DNA of 64,000 nucleotides from Candidatus Pantoea soli (lineage in GTDB: Bacteria > Pseudomonadota > Gammaproteobacteria > Enterobacterales > Enterobacteriaceae): positions 3,224,001-3,288,000 of the forward strand of contig NZ_CP032702.1 in NCBI RefSeq assembly GCF_007833795.1, written 5' to 3'. A program made the position numbers and the translations under genes. The notes under the pieces were generated by a model. It was not told the origin of the DNA. It did no database searches and saw only the letters and a list, made by a program, of their open reading frames with translations. Of this stretch, positions 21,206-31,501 are shown piece after piece. Position 1 is the stretch's first letter. Each line of letters begins with the position of its first letter.

Positions 21206-22935
21206 AGAAACTCCTGCGCTTTCTGAATCAGACTGGTTTTGGTCAGCGCGCCAAGAAAGCGCCGCTCCTGCGGATTATTCAGCACCGGCAGACGCTCCAG
21301 CGTGACGCGGGCAAAGGCTTCCCAGCCTTCGCGCATGCTCTGGTTCTGGAAAATGCACGGAAAGTTGTCATCCATAACGCTGCTCACCGGTGAATCCAGC
21401 GTGATCTCCTGCGCCAGCACCTTGCGCGCGATCTCGTGTATCGAGACCACACCCAGGAACTGCCCCGCCTGATTAATCACATACACGTAGCGTTCGCGCT
21501 TGAGCGAGCTGACCGCCAGCGCCTGGCCCACCGACTCATCCGGCTGCAGCGCTGCACCGGGGATGATCAGCTGATCAACCCGCATGTTATCGAAATCATA
21601 TTTGGCTTCTGAACGGCTGAAGTGGCTGCCGACCACCGGATAAGTACTGGCTGATTGCAGGCGATACACCAGCATTGAGGCCAGTACGGAGGCGATCATC
21701 AGCGGAAACAGCAGGCTGCTGTTGAGCGTCATTTCCAGCACCATCAGCATCGCCATCAGCGGGGCCTGGCTCACCGCCGCCAGCACAGCGGCCATGCCAA
21801 CGGCGGCATAGAGTAGCGGATTGCCCACCGGCAACTGCAGCGCGCCCGCGATGTGCGCCAGCGCCGCGCCCAGCAGCGCGCCAATTAACAGGGACGGGGT
21901 AAACAGACCGCCAACCGCATTCGAGCCCACCGACAGTGTGGTGGCCAGCATCTTCAGCACCAGCAGTCCCAGCAGCCCGGCCAGCAGATAGTGTCCGCCA
22001 ATAATCCTGACAATCACTTCATAGCCATTTCCCAGAATATCAGTAGAGATCAGCGCCAGTAAGCCCACGGCGAATCCGCCCGCGCCCAGCCGCAGCGGCA
22101 GCGAGCGCACCTTGCTGAACAGCGCTTTACTGCGGGCGATAAGCGTGATCAGCAGCCATCCTGCCATGCCGGCGGCAAAGCCGATGATCACGGTCATCAA
22201 CAGGCTGCTGACATCCATGCGGAAAAGCGCGTCGGAAAGGGGATAAAGCGCACTGCGGAAACCCAGCGACCACATCGTCATCACGGCCACCGCAGACGCC
22301 ACGATCAGCGGAATCAGCCGCTGTAACGCCGAAATGCCAAAGGCAATTTCGGCCACGAAAATCGCCGAGGCCAGCGGTGCATGATAGACCGACGACAGGC
22401 CCGCCGCGGCAGCCATCGCCACGATATCGCTGTTACGCAGGTTAAGGGCGTTCGGTAACCAGCGCCCCAGCAGGCTGCCGCTCAGGGCGGAAAGCTGCAC
22501 CATGGGCCCCTCTTTCCCGATGGATGCGCCGCTGCCGATGCTGGCGATGGACGAGAGCGCGCGGAACAGCGAGGTTTTGGTCGGTACGGCATCCAGCCGG
22601 GCGTTGATCACTTCAAGGTAGTCCGTCTGGACGGTCTCCTGTTTCTCGATGGCTACCGCATAGCGTAAAAATGTACCGGCCAGCAATCCGCCGGCCCCTA
22701 CCAGCAGCGGCCAGAAAACCCATGGCCAGACGTGCATGGCAACGGTAATTTCGCCATCGCTGCCAAACAATAAATGGTTGATCAGGTCAATGACGCCGCG
22801 AAATGCCAGCGTGACCAGCGAAGCCACCAGCCCGACGGGGATGGCGATCAGCAATGTAGTCCAGTTCAGTGCGTGTTTGCTTGCGCTCACCCGGCGTCCC
22901 CGCTCGTTGGTTAATCTTCTGTGCCGCATCATCAT
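21202..22935 (-). CDS. ClC-family chloride channel/antiporter with CBS pair
   Basis: This 577-residue membrane protein resembles E. coli ClcB. Selectivity motifs are GSGASIGKEGP, with the gating glutamate typical of Cl-/H+ antiporters, and GGLFTPSLLIGALLG. About ten to twelve membrane helices are followed by two CBS repeats (~450-577) containing LKRERYVYVINQAGQFLGVV and ERLPVLN. ClcB of E. coli lacks this long CBS tail (418 residues), so this is a longer family branch. The start is uncertain: three successive ATGs near 22929-22935 lack a good ribosome site, and a GTG (VSASKHALNW) is an alternative. It is inserted between ygjP and ygjR relative to E. coli. Confidence 0.9.
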   Translation of the reverse strand: MMMRHRRLTNERGRRVSASKHALNWTTLLIAIPVGLVASLVTLAFRGVIDLINHLLFGSDGEITVAMHVWPWVFWPLLVGAGGLLAGTFLRYAVAIEKQETVQTDYLEVINARLDAVPTKTSLFRALSSIASIGSGASIGKEGPMVQLSALSGSLLGRWLPNALNLRNSDIVAMAAAAGLSSVYHAPLASAIFVAEIAFGISALQRLIPLIVASAVAVMTMWSLGFRSALYPLSDALFRMDVSSLLMTVIIGFAAGMAGWLLITLIARSKALFSKVRSLPLRLGAGGFAVGLLALISTDILGNGYEVIVRIIGGHYLLAGLLGLLVLKMLATTLSVGSNAVGGLFTPSLLIGALLGAALAHIAGALQLPVGNPLLYAAVGMAAVLAAVSQAPLMAMLMVLEMTLNSSLLFPLMIASVLASMLVYRLQSASTYPVVGSHFSRSEAKYDFDNMRVDQLIIPGAALQPDESVGQALAVSSLKRERYVYVINQAGQFLGVVSIHEIARKVLAQEITLDSPVSSVMDDNFPCIFQNQSMREGWEAFARVTLERLPVLNNPQERRFLGALTKTSLIQKAQEFL

Positions 22936-23027
22936 ATTGGAATGGGGATCGCAGGATCAAATCTCCGCTGCCGCACCGCCGGAGGGGCATGCTACTCTGC
23001 CGCTTTGTGATAACAGGAGAGCAGGCC

Positions 23028-24014
23028 GTGATACGTTTTGCCATTGTGGGAACCAACTGGATTACCCGTCAGTTTATTGATGCCGCCCACGAGAGCGGCA
23101 AAATGAAACTCAGCGCCGTTTACTCCCGCAGCCAGGCGCAGGCGGATGCCTTCACCGCTGACTACCCCTGTGATGCCACCTTTACCTCACTGGAGGCGCT
23201 GGCCGCCAGCCCCGACATTGAGGCGGTTTACCTTGCCAGCCCGAATGCCCTGCATGCGGAACAGGCAATGCTGTTTATGTCGCACGGCAAGCATGTGATA
23301 TGTGAAAAGCCGATGGCATCTAACCTGAAGGAAGCCGAAGCGATGATCGCCTGCGCCCGGGCGCATCAGGTTGTCCTGTTTGAAGCCTTTAAGACGGCCT
23401 CGCTGCCGACCTTTCTGCAGCTGCAACAAGCGCTGCCGCAGGTGGGTAAACTGCGCAAGGCCGTGTTCAGCTACTGCCAGTACTCGTCGCGCTACCAGCG
23501 CTATCTGGACGGGGAAAATCCCAATACATTTAATCCGCGCTGGTCTAACGGCTCCGTGATGGATATCGGCTTTTACTGCCTGGCGGCCGCCGTCACGCTG
23601 TGGGGCGCACCGCAGCAGGTCAGTGCCAGCGCCGCTCTGCTGGCGAGCGGCGTGGACGCGCACGGCACGGTGGTGCTGAACTATGGCGATTTTGACGTGA
23701 CGCTACTGCACTCCAAGGTCAGTGATTCGGCCATCCCCAGTGAAATTCAGGGCGAAGCCGGCTCGCTGGTTATTGAGAAAATCGCAGAATGCCAGCAGCT
23801 GCGATGGATACCGCGCAATGGCGAACCGGAGGATCTGACCCGGCCGCACCACAGCAACACCATGCGGTATGAAGCAGAAACCTTTGCCCGGCTGGTTGCC
23901 GCGCGCGCGGTCGATCATCCGGCCCTGGCGATCTCACGGGTGACCGCGCAGCTGCTGACAGAGATTCGTCGCCAGACCGGCGTGATCTTCCCGGCGGATG
24001 CGCAGGAAGTGTAA
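23028..24014 (+). CDS. ygjR: Gfo/Idh/MocA family oxidoreductase
   Basis: This 328-residue NAD(P)-dependent oxidoreductase of unknown substrate has a Rossmann domain (FAIVGTNWITRQFIDAA) and the family signature CEKPMASN. The start is the GTG at 23028, which follows an AGGAG sequence and matches the length of E. coli YgjR. The frame extends upstream to 22869 only by chance, into the divergent chloride-transporter gene. It precedes alx, as in E. coli. Confidence 0.88.
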   Translation: MIRFAIVGTNWITRQFIDAAHESGKMKLSAVYSRSQAQADAFTADYPCDATFTSLEALAASPDIEAVYLASPNALHAEQAMLFMSHGKHVICEKPMASNLKEAEAMIACARAHQVVLFEAFKTASLPTFLQLQQALPQVGKLRKAVFSYCQYSSRYQRYLDGENPNTFNPRWSNGSVMDIGFYCLAAAVTLWGAPQQVSASAALLASGVDAHGTVVLNYGDFDVTLLHSKVSDSAIPSEIQGEAGSLVIEKIAECQQLRWIPRNGEPEDLTRPHHSNTMRYEAETFARLVAARAVDHPALAISRVTAQLLTEIRRQTGVIFPADAQEV

Positions 24015-24080
24015 ATATTGCAAAATATTTCGGCGGTCCGATTGAATCCGCTGGCGATTGAACGTATGTTGACCGCTGCA

Positions 24081-24246
24081 AAGGGGAGTAACTTCTACGC
24101 TGATTGATCGTCACTACGATGCTTAACGCATCCGGTCATCAGGCAACCCGGATCTATTCTGTGTTGTAAGTGAGACCTTGCCGGAAGGCGAGATCTGCTT
24201 GCAGCGTTAAAAAGCGGCTAACGTCTTCTGACTTAGCCGTTTTTTA
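24081..24246 (+). ncRNA. yybP-ykoY (PRE) manganese riboswitch in the alx leader
   Basis: The leader begins with the conserved AAGGGGAGTAACTT and contains GGCAACCCGGATC and GTGAGACCTTGCCGGAAGG, the hallmark elements of the yybP-ykoY aptamer upstream of E. coli alx. It ends in a terminator-like hairpin with a T run. Known E. coli biology is activation of alx by alkaline pH and Mn2+ through this element. The boundaries are approximate. Confidence 0.93.
24215..24246 (+). terminator. Terminator hairpin of the alx riboswitch
   Basis: CGGCTA (24215-24220) pairs with TAGCCG (24234-24239), followed by seven T residues. It lies 20 bp before the alx ATG and forms the expression platform. Confidence 0.85.
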
Positions 24247-24265
24247 TTTTGCACAGGATACGACT

Positions 24266-25234
24266 ATGCACACTGTAGGCACACCGTTACTCTGGGTCAG
24301 CTTCGCGGTTGTCGTGCTCATCATGCTGGCGATCGATCTCCTGCTACAGGGGCGTCGCGGCGCACAAACCATGTCTTTCCGTCAGGCCGCCGTCTGGTCG
24401 CTGATTTGGGTCTCCGTTTCTTTACTGTTTGCGGCCGCTTTCTGGTGGTATCTCGACAGTACGTCCGGCCGTGAAGTCGCCACGACACAAACGCTGGCGT
24501 TCCTGACCGGCTACGTGCTGGAGAAAGCGCTGGCGGTGGATAACGTCTTTGTCTGGCTGATGCTGTTCAGCTATTTTGCCATCCCGTCCACGCTACAGCG
24601 CCGGGTCCTAATCTACGGCGTGCTGGGCGCCATTGTGCTGCGCACCATCATGATTTTTGCAGGCAGCTGGCTGGTGACGCAGTTCAGCTGGATCCTCTAT
24701 ATCTTCGGGGCTTTTCTGCTGTTCACCGGCATTAAGATGGCACTGGCCAAAGAGGACGACGGCGCGGTCGGTGATAAACCGGTGGTGCGCTGGCTGCGTA
24801 AGCACCTGCGCATGACCGATAACCTCGACGGTGAAAAATTCTTTACCCGCCAGAACGGTGTCCTGTTTGCCACACCGCTTCTGCTGGTGCTGATTATGGT
24901 GGAACTGAGCGATGTGATTTTCGCCGTCGACAGTATTCCGGCGATTTTCGCTGTCACCACCGATCCCTTTATCGTCCTGACGTCGAATCTGTTCGCGATC
25001 CTCGGCCTGCGCGCCATGTACTTCCTGCTGGCGAACGTTGCCGAGCGCTTCTCCATGCTGAAATATGGCCTGGCGATAGTGCTGGTGTTTATCGGGATTA
25101 AGATGCTGATTGTGGAGTTCTACCACATTCCGGTTGCCGTTTCGCTAACGGTGGTCGGCGTTATTCTGGGCAGTACGCTGCTGATTAATGCCTGGGTTAA
25201 CCGCAGGAATGACCAGAAAGGCATCTCACAATAA
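24266..25234 (+). CDS. alx: Alx, TerC-family membrane protein (Mn2+ export)
   Basis: This 322-residue inner-membrane TerC-family protein (E. coli Alx is 321) is linked to manganese export and alkaline response. The start is the ATG at 24266, after CAGGATACGACT. About nine membrane spans carry conserved acidic residues in [13 protein letters not shown] and [19 protein letters not shown], the expected metal path. It is controlled by the upstream PRE riboswitch and has a strong terminator after it. Confidence 0.95.
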   Translation: MHTVGTPLLWVSFAVVVLIMLAIDLLLQGRRGAQTMSFRQAAVWSLIWVSVSLLFAAAFWWYLDSTSGREVATTQTLAFLTGYVLEKALAVDNVFVWLMLFSYFAIPSTLQRRVLIYGVLGAIVLRTIMIFAGSWLVTQFSWILYIFGAFLLFTGIKMALAKEDDGAVGDKPVVRWLRKHLRMTDNLDGEKFFTRQNGVLFATPLLLVLIMVELSDVIFAVDSIPAIFAVTTDPFIVLTSNLFAILGLRAMYFLLANVAERFSMLKYGLAIVLVFIGIKMLIVEFYHIPVAVSLTVVGVILGSTLLINAWVNRRNDQKGISQ

Positions 25235-25240
25235 TCTTCT

Positions 25241-25270
25241 GCAGGGGCGCTAATCGCCCCTGCTTTGTTT
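25241..25270 (+). terminator. Rho-independent terminator of alx
   Basis: GCAGGGGCG (25241-25249) and CGCCCCTGC (25255-25263) form a perfect 9-bp stem with a CTAAT loop, followed by TTTGTTTT. Confidence 0.9.
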
Positions 25271-25463
25271 TGCCAGTTGCAATCTTCACCTTTCATATGT
25301 CTGTCACACTTCCCATCATCAGCAGATCAAAAAACCGATCCCACGCCCACGCACAGAATTATCTCTTTTCTCGCTAACACTTTTCCTTATACTCCGCCGG
25401 GCAAACCGTCAGGCGCGCTGTATCCGCGCACCACACTCATTACCGCCATAAAAAGACCGTACT

Positions 25464-26699
25464 ATGCAAAACAACCTTTCCCGACGTCTGGGTTCTCTGC
25501 TTGCAGGCAGCCTGGTAAAACAAATCATGATTGGCCTGGTGGCTGGCGTGGCGCTGGCGTGGTTTTCGCGCGATACCGCGTTAGCCGTAGGCCTGCTGGG
25601 CGAGCTGTTCGTGCGGGCGCTGAAAGCGGTCGCACCGCTGCTGGTGCTGGTGCTGGTGATCGCCTCGATTGCCAACCATCAGCAGGGGCAGAAGACCAAT
25701 ATTCGCCCTATCATTATGCTGTATCTGCTCAGTACCTTCTTTGCCGCCGTGGTCGCGGTAATCTTCAGCCACTTATTCCCGCAGGCGCTCTCCCTGAATG
25801 CCGGCACCACGCAGATCACGCCCCCTTCCGGCATCACCGAAGTGCTGCACGGACTGCTGATGAGCATGGTGGCGAATCCGATTGATGCTTTGATGAACGC
25901 GAATTACATCGGCATTCTGGTGTGGGCGCTGGGCCTGGGCCTGGCATTCCGGCACGCCAGCCCCGGCAGCAAGGCCTTTCTCAACGATGCCTCCCATGCC
26001 GTCACCTGGGTGGTGCGCTGTGTGATTCGCTGTGCGCCGCTGGGGATCTTTGGTCTGGTGGCATCCATTCTTGCCTCCACCGGTTTCGATGCGCTGTGGG
26101 AATATGCCAGCCTGCTGGCGCTGCTGCTGGGCTGTATGCTGGTAATGGCGCTGGTGATTAACCCGATGCTGGTGTGGCAGAAGATCCGCCGCAATCCCTA
26201 TCCGCTGGTGTTCACCTGCCTGCGGGAAAGCGGCGTTACCGCCTTCTTCACCCGCAGCTCCGCGGCTAACATTCCGGTGAATATGGCGCTGGCGAAACGG
26301 CTGAATCTGGATGAGGACACCTATTCCGTCTCCATTCCGCTGGGCGCGACCATCAGTATGGCCGGCGCATCGATCACCATTACCGTGCTGACGCTGGCGG
26401 CGGTGCATACGCTGGGTATTGCGGTGGATGTGCCGACGGCGATCCTGCTGAGCCTGGTGGCCTCGCTGTGCGCCTGTGGTGCTTCCGGCGTGGCGGGCGG
26501 CTCCCTGCTGCTGATTCCGGTCGCCTGCAACATGTTCGGCATTCCGAACGATCTGGCGATGCAGGTGGTCGCGGTCGGCTTTATCATCGGGGTTCTGCAG
26601 GACTCTGCAGAAACGGCGCTGAACTCCTCCACCGACATTCTGTTTACCGCCGCGGTCTGCCAGGCGGAAGCGGAACGCGCACCGCGTACCGCCGTATAA
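25464..26699 (+). CDS. sstT: Serine/threonine:Na+ symporter
   Basis: This 411-residue member of the dicarboxylate/amino acid:cation symporter family takes up serine and threonine with sodium. Family segments include [39 protein letters not shown] and the C-terminal [20 protein letters not shown], all as in E. coli SstT (YgjU). It follows alx and precedes the convergent uxa genes, as in E. coli order. GcvB sRNA represses sstT in E. coli; I could not confirm a pairing site here. Confidence 0.95.
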   Translation: MQNNLSRRLGSLLAGSLVKQIMIGLVAGVALAWFSRDTALAVGLLGELFVRALKAVAPLLVLVLVIASIANHQQGQKTNIRPIIMLYLLSTFFAAVVAVIFSHLFPQALSLNAGTTQITPPSGITEVLHGLLMSMVANPIDALMNANYIGILVWALGLGLAFRHASPGSKAFLNDASHAVTWVVRCVIRCAPLGIFGLVASILASTGFDALWEYASLLALLLGCMLVMALVINPMLVWQKIRRNPYPLVFTCLRESGVTAFFTRSSAANIPVNMALAKRLNLDEDTYSVSIPLGATISMAGASITITVLTLAAVHTLGIAVDVPTAILLSLVASLCACGASGVAGGSLLLIPVACNMFGIPNDLAMQVVAVGFIIGVLQDSAETALNSSTDILFTAAVCQAEAERAPRTAV

Positions 26700-26705
26700 C
26701 CTGCC

Positions 26706-26732
26706 GCAGCGGCGCGCACCATGCGCCGCTGC
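26706..26732. terminator. Hairpin between convergent sstT and uxaA
   Basis: GCAGCGGCGC (26706-26715) pairs with GCGCCGCTGC (26723-26732). No clear T run follows on either strand, so it may act only as a 3' stabiliser or weak terminator. Confidence 0.5.
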
Positions 26733-26744
26733 GTGTCACGCCGA

Positions 26745-28235
26745 TTACAGCGTGACGCCACTCTTGAAGATCGCCAGCTCACGGAAATCATTGACCTCAT
26801 TGCGCGCGGGCTCACCGTTTGCAATTGCCACGATCAGATCGACAAAATCGACCAGCAGCGCCGCCATGTCGGTTCCTTCCAGCAAACGCCCGGCATTAAA
26901 ATCGATCCAGTGCGGTTTCTTTTCTGCCAGCGGTGTATTGGTGGCGATCTTTACCGTGGGCACAAAGCCGCCGTAGGGCGTCCCGCGTCCGGTAGTAAAC
27001 AGCACCATATGGCAGCCGGCGGCGGCCAGCGCGCTGGTTGCAACCGCATCATTGCCCGGCGCACTCAGCAGATTCAGCCCCGGGGTAGTCAGCCGTTCGC
27101 CATACTTCAGCACGTCCACCACCTGGCTCTGCCCCGCTTTCTGCGTGCAGCCCAGCGACTTCTCCTCCAGCGTGGTGATGCCGCCGGCTTTATTGCCCGG
27201 TGAAGGATTCTCATAAATCGGCTGCTGGTGATCGATAAAGTAACGCTTGAAGTCGTTGATCATCGCCACGGTTTTATCGAAGGTGGTGACATCGCGACAG
27301 CGGCTCATCAGGATGCGCTCAGCGCCAAACATTTCAGGCACTTCGGTCAGCACCGTGGTGCCGCCGTTGGCGATCATCTGATCGGAGAAACAGCCCAGCA
27401 GCGGGTTGGCGGTGATGCCCGACAAGCCATCCGAACCGCCGCACTCCAGACCAAATTTCAGCTCGCTGAGCCGGCCGGCCTCGCGCCGATCCGCGCGCAT
27501 CGCCTGGTACAGCGCATGCAGGTGCACCACCCCCGCTTCCACCTCATCATCCTGTTTCTGGCACTCCATAAAGTGCACGCGCTGGCTGTCAACCTGGCCC
27601 AGCGTGGCGCGAAACTGATCGACCTGATTGTTCTCACAGCCCAGACCAATCACCAGCACGGCGCCGGCGTTGGGATGACGCACCATATTTTGCAGTATCG
27701 TGCGGGTGTTTTCATGGTCCTGCCCCAGCTGGGAACAACCAAACGGGTGGCTGAACAGGTGCACGCCATCAATGCCCTCTGCGTTGCCGCTCTCCTGCAG
27801 AAAGCGCGCCACAATCTGGCGGGCAATCCCGTTGACGCATCCCACGGTGGGCAGCACCCACAGCTCATTACGAATGCCTACTTCACCGCTGGCGCGGCGG
27901 TAAATCTGTACCGCCCGATCGGCCGCCTGCGGCGGGAGTTCGGTGAAGGCCGGCTGATAGTCGTAGTCGTCGACGTCGCTCAGATTGGTGCGCGCGTTGC
28001 TGGAGTGAAGGCATTCACCCACTGCAACCGGCTGCGTGGCGTGCGCAATCGGTAAGCCGTATTTGATCACCAGCGCATCGGTGGCCAGCGGCTGCAGCGC
28101 AAACTTATGCCCGCGTGCCACCGCCTGCTGCAGCGTAATAAGCTGATGATCAATCTCAACCCGGGCGTGCGCAGGCAGATCGCGCAACGCCACGGCGACG
28201 TTATCGCGTGAATGAATTTTTATTGCATCTTGCAT
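26745..28235 (-). CDS. uxaA: Altronate dehydratase
   Basis: This Fe2+-dependent enzyme of 496 residues converts D-altronate to 2-keto-3-deoxygluconate in galacturonate catabolism. It has the small N-terminal SAF domain (~1-95) and the large UxaA domain with GYLR-type segments, including LGLECGGSDGLSGITANPLLG. The N-terminus MQDAIKIHSRDNVAVAL matches E. coli UxaA. It is the last gene of the uxaC-uxaB-uxaA operon, 4 bases after uxaB. Confidence 0.97.
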   Translation of the reverse strand: MQDAIKIHSRDNVAVALRDLPAHARVEIDHQLITLQQAVARGHKFALQPLATDALVIKYGLPIAHATQPVAVGECLHSSNARTNLSDVDDYDYQPAFTELPPQAADRAVQIYRRASGEVGIRNELWVLPTVGCVNGIARQIVARFLQESGNAEGIDGVHLFSHPFGCSQLGQDHENTRTILQNMVRHPNAGAVLVIGLGCENNQVDQFRATLGQVDSQRVHFMECQKQDDEVEAGVVHLHALYQAMRADRREAGRLSELKFGLECGGSDGLSGITANPLLGCFSDQMIANGGTTVLTEVPEMFGAERILMSRCRDVTTFDKTVAMINDFKRYFIDHQQPIYENPSPGNKAGGITTLEEKSLGCTQKAGQSQVVDVLKYGERLTTPGLNLLSAPGNDAVATSALAAAGCHMVLFTTGRGTPYGGFVPTVKIATNTPLAEKKPHWIDFNAGRLLEGTDMAALLVDFVDLIVAIANGEPARNEVNDFRELAIFKSGVTL

Positions 28236-28239
28236 AGCG

Positions 28240-29688
28240 TTATCTCAGTTGAGTCACCGCCGCCCGCATGCCGTGGACGGTGATGGTGTGCAGGTGCTGG
28301 CTGATGGCGGCTACCAGTCCGGGCCGCTGCGTCAGATCTTCGCCCCAGTGCTGGCTGTTGCTCAGTACCCCGTGCACCAGCTGTTCCAGGGTGTTCGGGT
28401 TCTGCCTGACGGCGGGCCACTGCTGCGCAAAGTAGTGCAGCCACTGTTCATCATCCTGCAGGGGCCAGTGCCGATCGCCCTGTTCGCCCTGATAAAAAGC
28501 GAGCAGCGCCGCGAAGGCAAACGTCAGGCGCACGGGCCACTCGCCGGTTTGCTGCTGCGCTAACAGCAGCTGCGGTAGCAGACGGGTGCGGAATTTCGTC
28601 ATGCCATTGAGCGCAATCGCCAGCAGCGCATGATGAATAAAGGGATTACGGAAACGCCGCTCCACCGCCTGCGCAAAGGCGATCAGCTCCTCGCGTGGCA
28701 GGTTGAGCACAGGAATCACTTCATCCCGCAGCAGCGCCGCGATAAATCCGGCGATCGCCGGGTCATCCATCGCCTCGCCCACGCTGTCCAGCCCGGCCAG
28801 AAAGGCGACCGGCACCATCGCCGTATGCGCACCATTGAGGATCGCCACTTTCTGCGCTTTATAAGGCGTGATGTCTTTCACCCGCTTCACGGCGGGCGCC
28901 AGCCGATCCAGCTGCAGCTCACGTGCCAGATCTTCCGGCCCCTGAATCACAAATTGTGAATACACTTCAGCGGCAACCAGGTAGCGATCTTCATAGCCGA
29001 GCCGGGCAGTGATTGCTTCGGCGTCCCCGGGATAGCCCGTGACAATGCGATCCACCAGCGTGTTATAAAACACACAGCAATCGTCAACCCAGGCAGCAAA
29101 CGCCGGCGGCAGTTGCCAGTGGCTGATGTAGCGCAGCACCGCAGCGCGCAGCGCATCACCGTTATGATCGATGAGCTCGCATGGCACGATCAGCCAGCCT
29201 TTATCGGCCGCCCCGGCAAAGTGTTCAAAGCGCGCCCACAGCAGCTGCGTCAGCTTGCCGGGAAAAGTGGAAGCGGCCTGGTCAGTCAGCCGATCCTGCG
29301 CGGCAAAGGTAATGCCGGCTTCGGTGGTATTGGAAAACACAAAGCGCATCTGCGGGGCGCGTGCCAGCGCCAGGAATGCCTCAAACTGCTGTGCCGGCTG
29401 GATTTCACGATTCAGACTGCGAATCAGCCGGGTTTCGCTGACCTGCTCGCCTTTTTCGTTGAGGCCGCGAATCAGGGTGGTGTATAAACCGTCCTGCTGA
29501 TTCAGTGAGGTTGCCACCGCACGATTACGCGGCCGTACCACCACCACACCGGCATCGGTGCCGCAATGGGCATTGAGCCAGTCAAGCTGCCAGTCAACAA
29601 AGGCGCGCAGGAAATTCCCCTCACCAAACTGAATGACCCGTTCGCTGTAGTGCGCGCCCGGGAAGTTGTGCCGGTTTAGCCGCTGCAT
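28240..29688 (-). CDS. uxaB: Tagaturonate reductase (altronate oxidoreductase)
   Basis: This NADH-dependent enzyme reduces D-tagaturonate to D-altronate. It has 482 residues from the ATG at 29688 (MQRLNRHNFPGAHYSERVI), which sits 7 bases after AGGAG; a GTG at 29694 is too close to that site. Family segments VIQFGEGNFLRAFVDWQLD and KVAILNGAHTAMVPVAFLAG are conserved. In E. coli uxaB is elsewhere; here it sits between uxaC and uxaA, making a complete three-step galacturonate operon. Confidence 0.96.
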   Translation of the reverse strand: MQRLNRHNFPGAHYSERVIQFGEGNFLRAFVDWQLDWLNAHCGTDAGVVVVRPRNRAVATSLNQQDGLYTTLIRGLNEKGEQVSETRLIRSLNREIQPAQQFEAFLALARAPQMRFVFSNTTEAGITFAAQDRLTDQAASTFPGKLTQLLWARFEHFAGAADKGWLIVPCELIDHNGDALRAAVLRYISHWQLPPAFAAWVDDCCVFYNTLVDRIVTGYPGDAEAITARLGYEDRYLVAAEVYSQFVIQGPEDLARELQLDRLAPAVKRVKDITPYKAQKVAILNGAHTAMVPVAFLAGLDSVGEAMDDPAIAGFIAALLRDEVIPVLNLPREELIAFAQAVERRFRNPFIHHALLAIALNGMTKFRTRLLPQLLLAQQQTGEWPVRLTFAFAALLAFYQGEQGDRHWPLQDDEQWLHYFAQQWPAVRQNPNTLEQLVHGVLSNSQHWGEDLTQRPGLVAAISQHLHTITVHGMRAAVTQLR

Positions 29689-29690
29689 CC

Positions 29691-31106
29691 TCACACTCCT
29701 GATGCGATAGCGAAGTAATCGCGCGCATTGTTGAAACAGATGTTTTCTACCATTTGTCCCAGCAACGCTTCGTCTGCCGGCGCTTCGCCGCGCGCCACCC
29801 AGTTACCGATCATCTGGCAAAGCAGGCGGCGGAAATATTCGTGGCGGGTATAGGAGAGGAAGCTGCGGCTGTCGGTCAGCATGCCGATAAAGCGGCTCAG
29901 CAGGCCGATCTGCGCCAGCTGCGTCATCTGGCGCTGCATGCCATCCAGCTGATCGTTGAACCACCAGGCTGAGCCAAACTGCATTTTGCCCGGTTCCCCT
30001 TCTCCCTGAAAATTGCCAGCCATCGTGGCAAGCACTTCGTTATCGCGCGGGTTCAGGCAGTAAAGAATGGTTTTGGGTAACGCGTTATCCCGGTTTTGCG
30101 CATCCAGCAACCGTGCCAGCGGTATCGCCAGCGGCGCATCATTGATCGAGTCAAAGCCGACGTCGGGACCCAGCCGTTCAAACTGGCGGCGGTTGGCATT
30201 GCGCAATGCGCCAATATGGTATTGCTGCGCCCAGCCGCGCCGGGCGTATTCACTGCCCAGCCACACCAGCACCGCCGTTTTGAACTGCGCGGTTTCTTCA
30301 GGCGAGGGTGCCCTTCCCTGCAGACGTCGCGCCAGGATACCGTCCAGCGTGGCCTCATCCGCTTCGGCAAACAGCACCACGTCCAGTGCGTGATCGGCGA
30401 TTTTGCAGCCGTGTGCCGCGAAGTGATCGAGGCGCTGCATCAGCCCGCGGCGCAGATCGTCAAAGCGCTGCACGCTGATATCCGTGATCTGTTCCAGCCG
30501 CTGAATCCACGGCACAAAGGTGTCCAGTTCAATATTGAAGGCTTTATCCGGCCGCCAACTTGGCAACACCCTGACAGTAAAGCCGGGATCGCTGGCTAAC
30601 TGACGGTGATACTGCAGATCGTCCAGCGGATCGTCGGTGGTGCCGACCATCTTCACCCGCATCTGCTGCAAAATGCCGCGCGCCGTGAAGTCATCCTGCG
30701 CCAGCAGGGCATTGCACTGCTGCCAGATACGATCGGCGCTGCGTTCATCCAGCAGCACATCCTGAATGCCAAACGGACGACGCAGTTCCAGATGCGTCCA
30801 GTGGTAAAGCGGATTGCCGATGGTGTGCGGCACCGTGCGTGCCCAGGCGTCAAATTTTTCACGATCGCTGGCATTACCGGTGCAGAGCGCTTCCGGCACG
30901 CCGTTGGCACGCATTGCGCGCCACTTATAGTGATCGCCCTTCAGCCAGATGTCATACAGATTCGCAAAACGATAATTTTCAGCGATTTGCTGCGGAGGCA
31001 GATGACAGTGGTAATCAAAAATGGGCTGGTCTTTGGCGTAATCGTGGAACAGACGGCGGGCGAACTCCGTGTCGAGTAAAAAATCCTCACTCATAAAACG
31101 TAACAT
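29691..31106 (-). CDS. uxaC: Uronate isomerase
   Basis: This amidohydrolase-fold enzyme of 471 residues isomerises galacturonate to tagaturonate and glucuronate to fructuronate. The metal motif HCHLPP, and the segments [11 protein letters not shown] and QYHIGALRN, match E. coli UxaC (470). The N-terminus [18 protein letters not shown] aligns with E. coli MTPFMTEDFLL, which supports the ATG at 31106. It is the first gene of uxaCBA, divergent from exuT, with ExuR-like operators between them. Confidence 0.97.
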   Translation of the reverse strand: MLRFMSEDFLLDTEFARRLFHDYAKDQPIFDYHCHLPPQQIAENYRFANLYDIWLKGDHYKWRAMRANGVPEALCTGNASDREKFDAWARTVPHTIGNPLYHWTHLELRRPFGIQDVLLDERSADRIWQQCNALLAQDDFTARGILQQMRVKMVGTTDDPLDDLQYHRQLASDPGFTVRVLPSWRPDKAFNIELDTFVPWIQRLEQITDISVQRFDDLRRGLMQRLDHFAAHGCKIADHALDVVLFAEADEATLDGILARRLQGRAPSPEETAQFKTAVLVWLGSEYARRGWAQQYHIGALRNANRRQFERLGPDVGFDSINDAPLAIPLARLLDAQNRDNALPKTILYCLNPRDNEVLATMAGNFQGEGEPGKMQFGSAWWFNDQLDGMQRQMTQLAQIGLLSRFIGMLTDSRSFLSYTRHEYFRRLLCQMIGNWVARGEAPADEALLGQMVENICFNNARDYFAIASGV

Positions 31107-31148
31107 ACCTGCATCCTTATGTTAGGTGCCTGTGGGCTTCTGACCTGA

Positions 31149-31166
31149 AAGTTATCATACCAATTT
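31149..31166. promoter_or_regulatory. ExuR/UxuR-like operator, uxaC-proximal
   Basis: AAGTTATCATACCAATTT fits the ExuR/UxuR palindrome AAATTGGTATACCAATTT at 14 of 18 bases, with a perfect right half. It lies 43 bp upstream of the uxaC start. Confidence 0.65.
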
Positions 31167-31329
31167 TTAAAAACGGCAAAATTGTTTGCGATACAGCTCA
31201 CATTAATGACAGCTTTACAGCGGCTATATGGACGACTTTTCCTGTAAACCTGCATTAACCTGCTGTTTTATCCGCTTTAAAAGCAAGCGCACAGGCGATG
31301 CAGGGGTTTTGTGATGGCATTCAAATTAT

Positions 31330-31347
31330 AAAGTTGTATAACAAGTT
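31330..31347. promoter_or_regulatory. ExuR/UxuR-like operator, exuT-proximal
   Basis: AAAGTTGTATAACAAGTT matches the same palindrome at 14 of 18 positions, with both half-sites recognisable. It lies 155 bp upstream of exuT in the divergent uxaC/exuT control region (31107-31501). Confidence 0.65.
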
Positions 31348-31501
31348 AACCTCTCGCCTCATTGTTGCCAGCGGTAATGGCACAGCTAATAACAACACGC
31401 GGCTGGCCGACCTCTTAAAGAGACACTCCGCCCGCTCATGGGGACACCCCGGTGCACCCACTAATTAACTGGCAAGCAGGACGACAAACTGGAAGAGGTT
31501 A

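Noticed and set aside
25265-25885. 206-codon ORF overlapping the sstT start
   Set aside because: It lies out of frame with sstT and shows no family similarity; sstT is certain.
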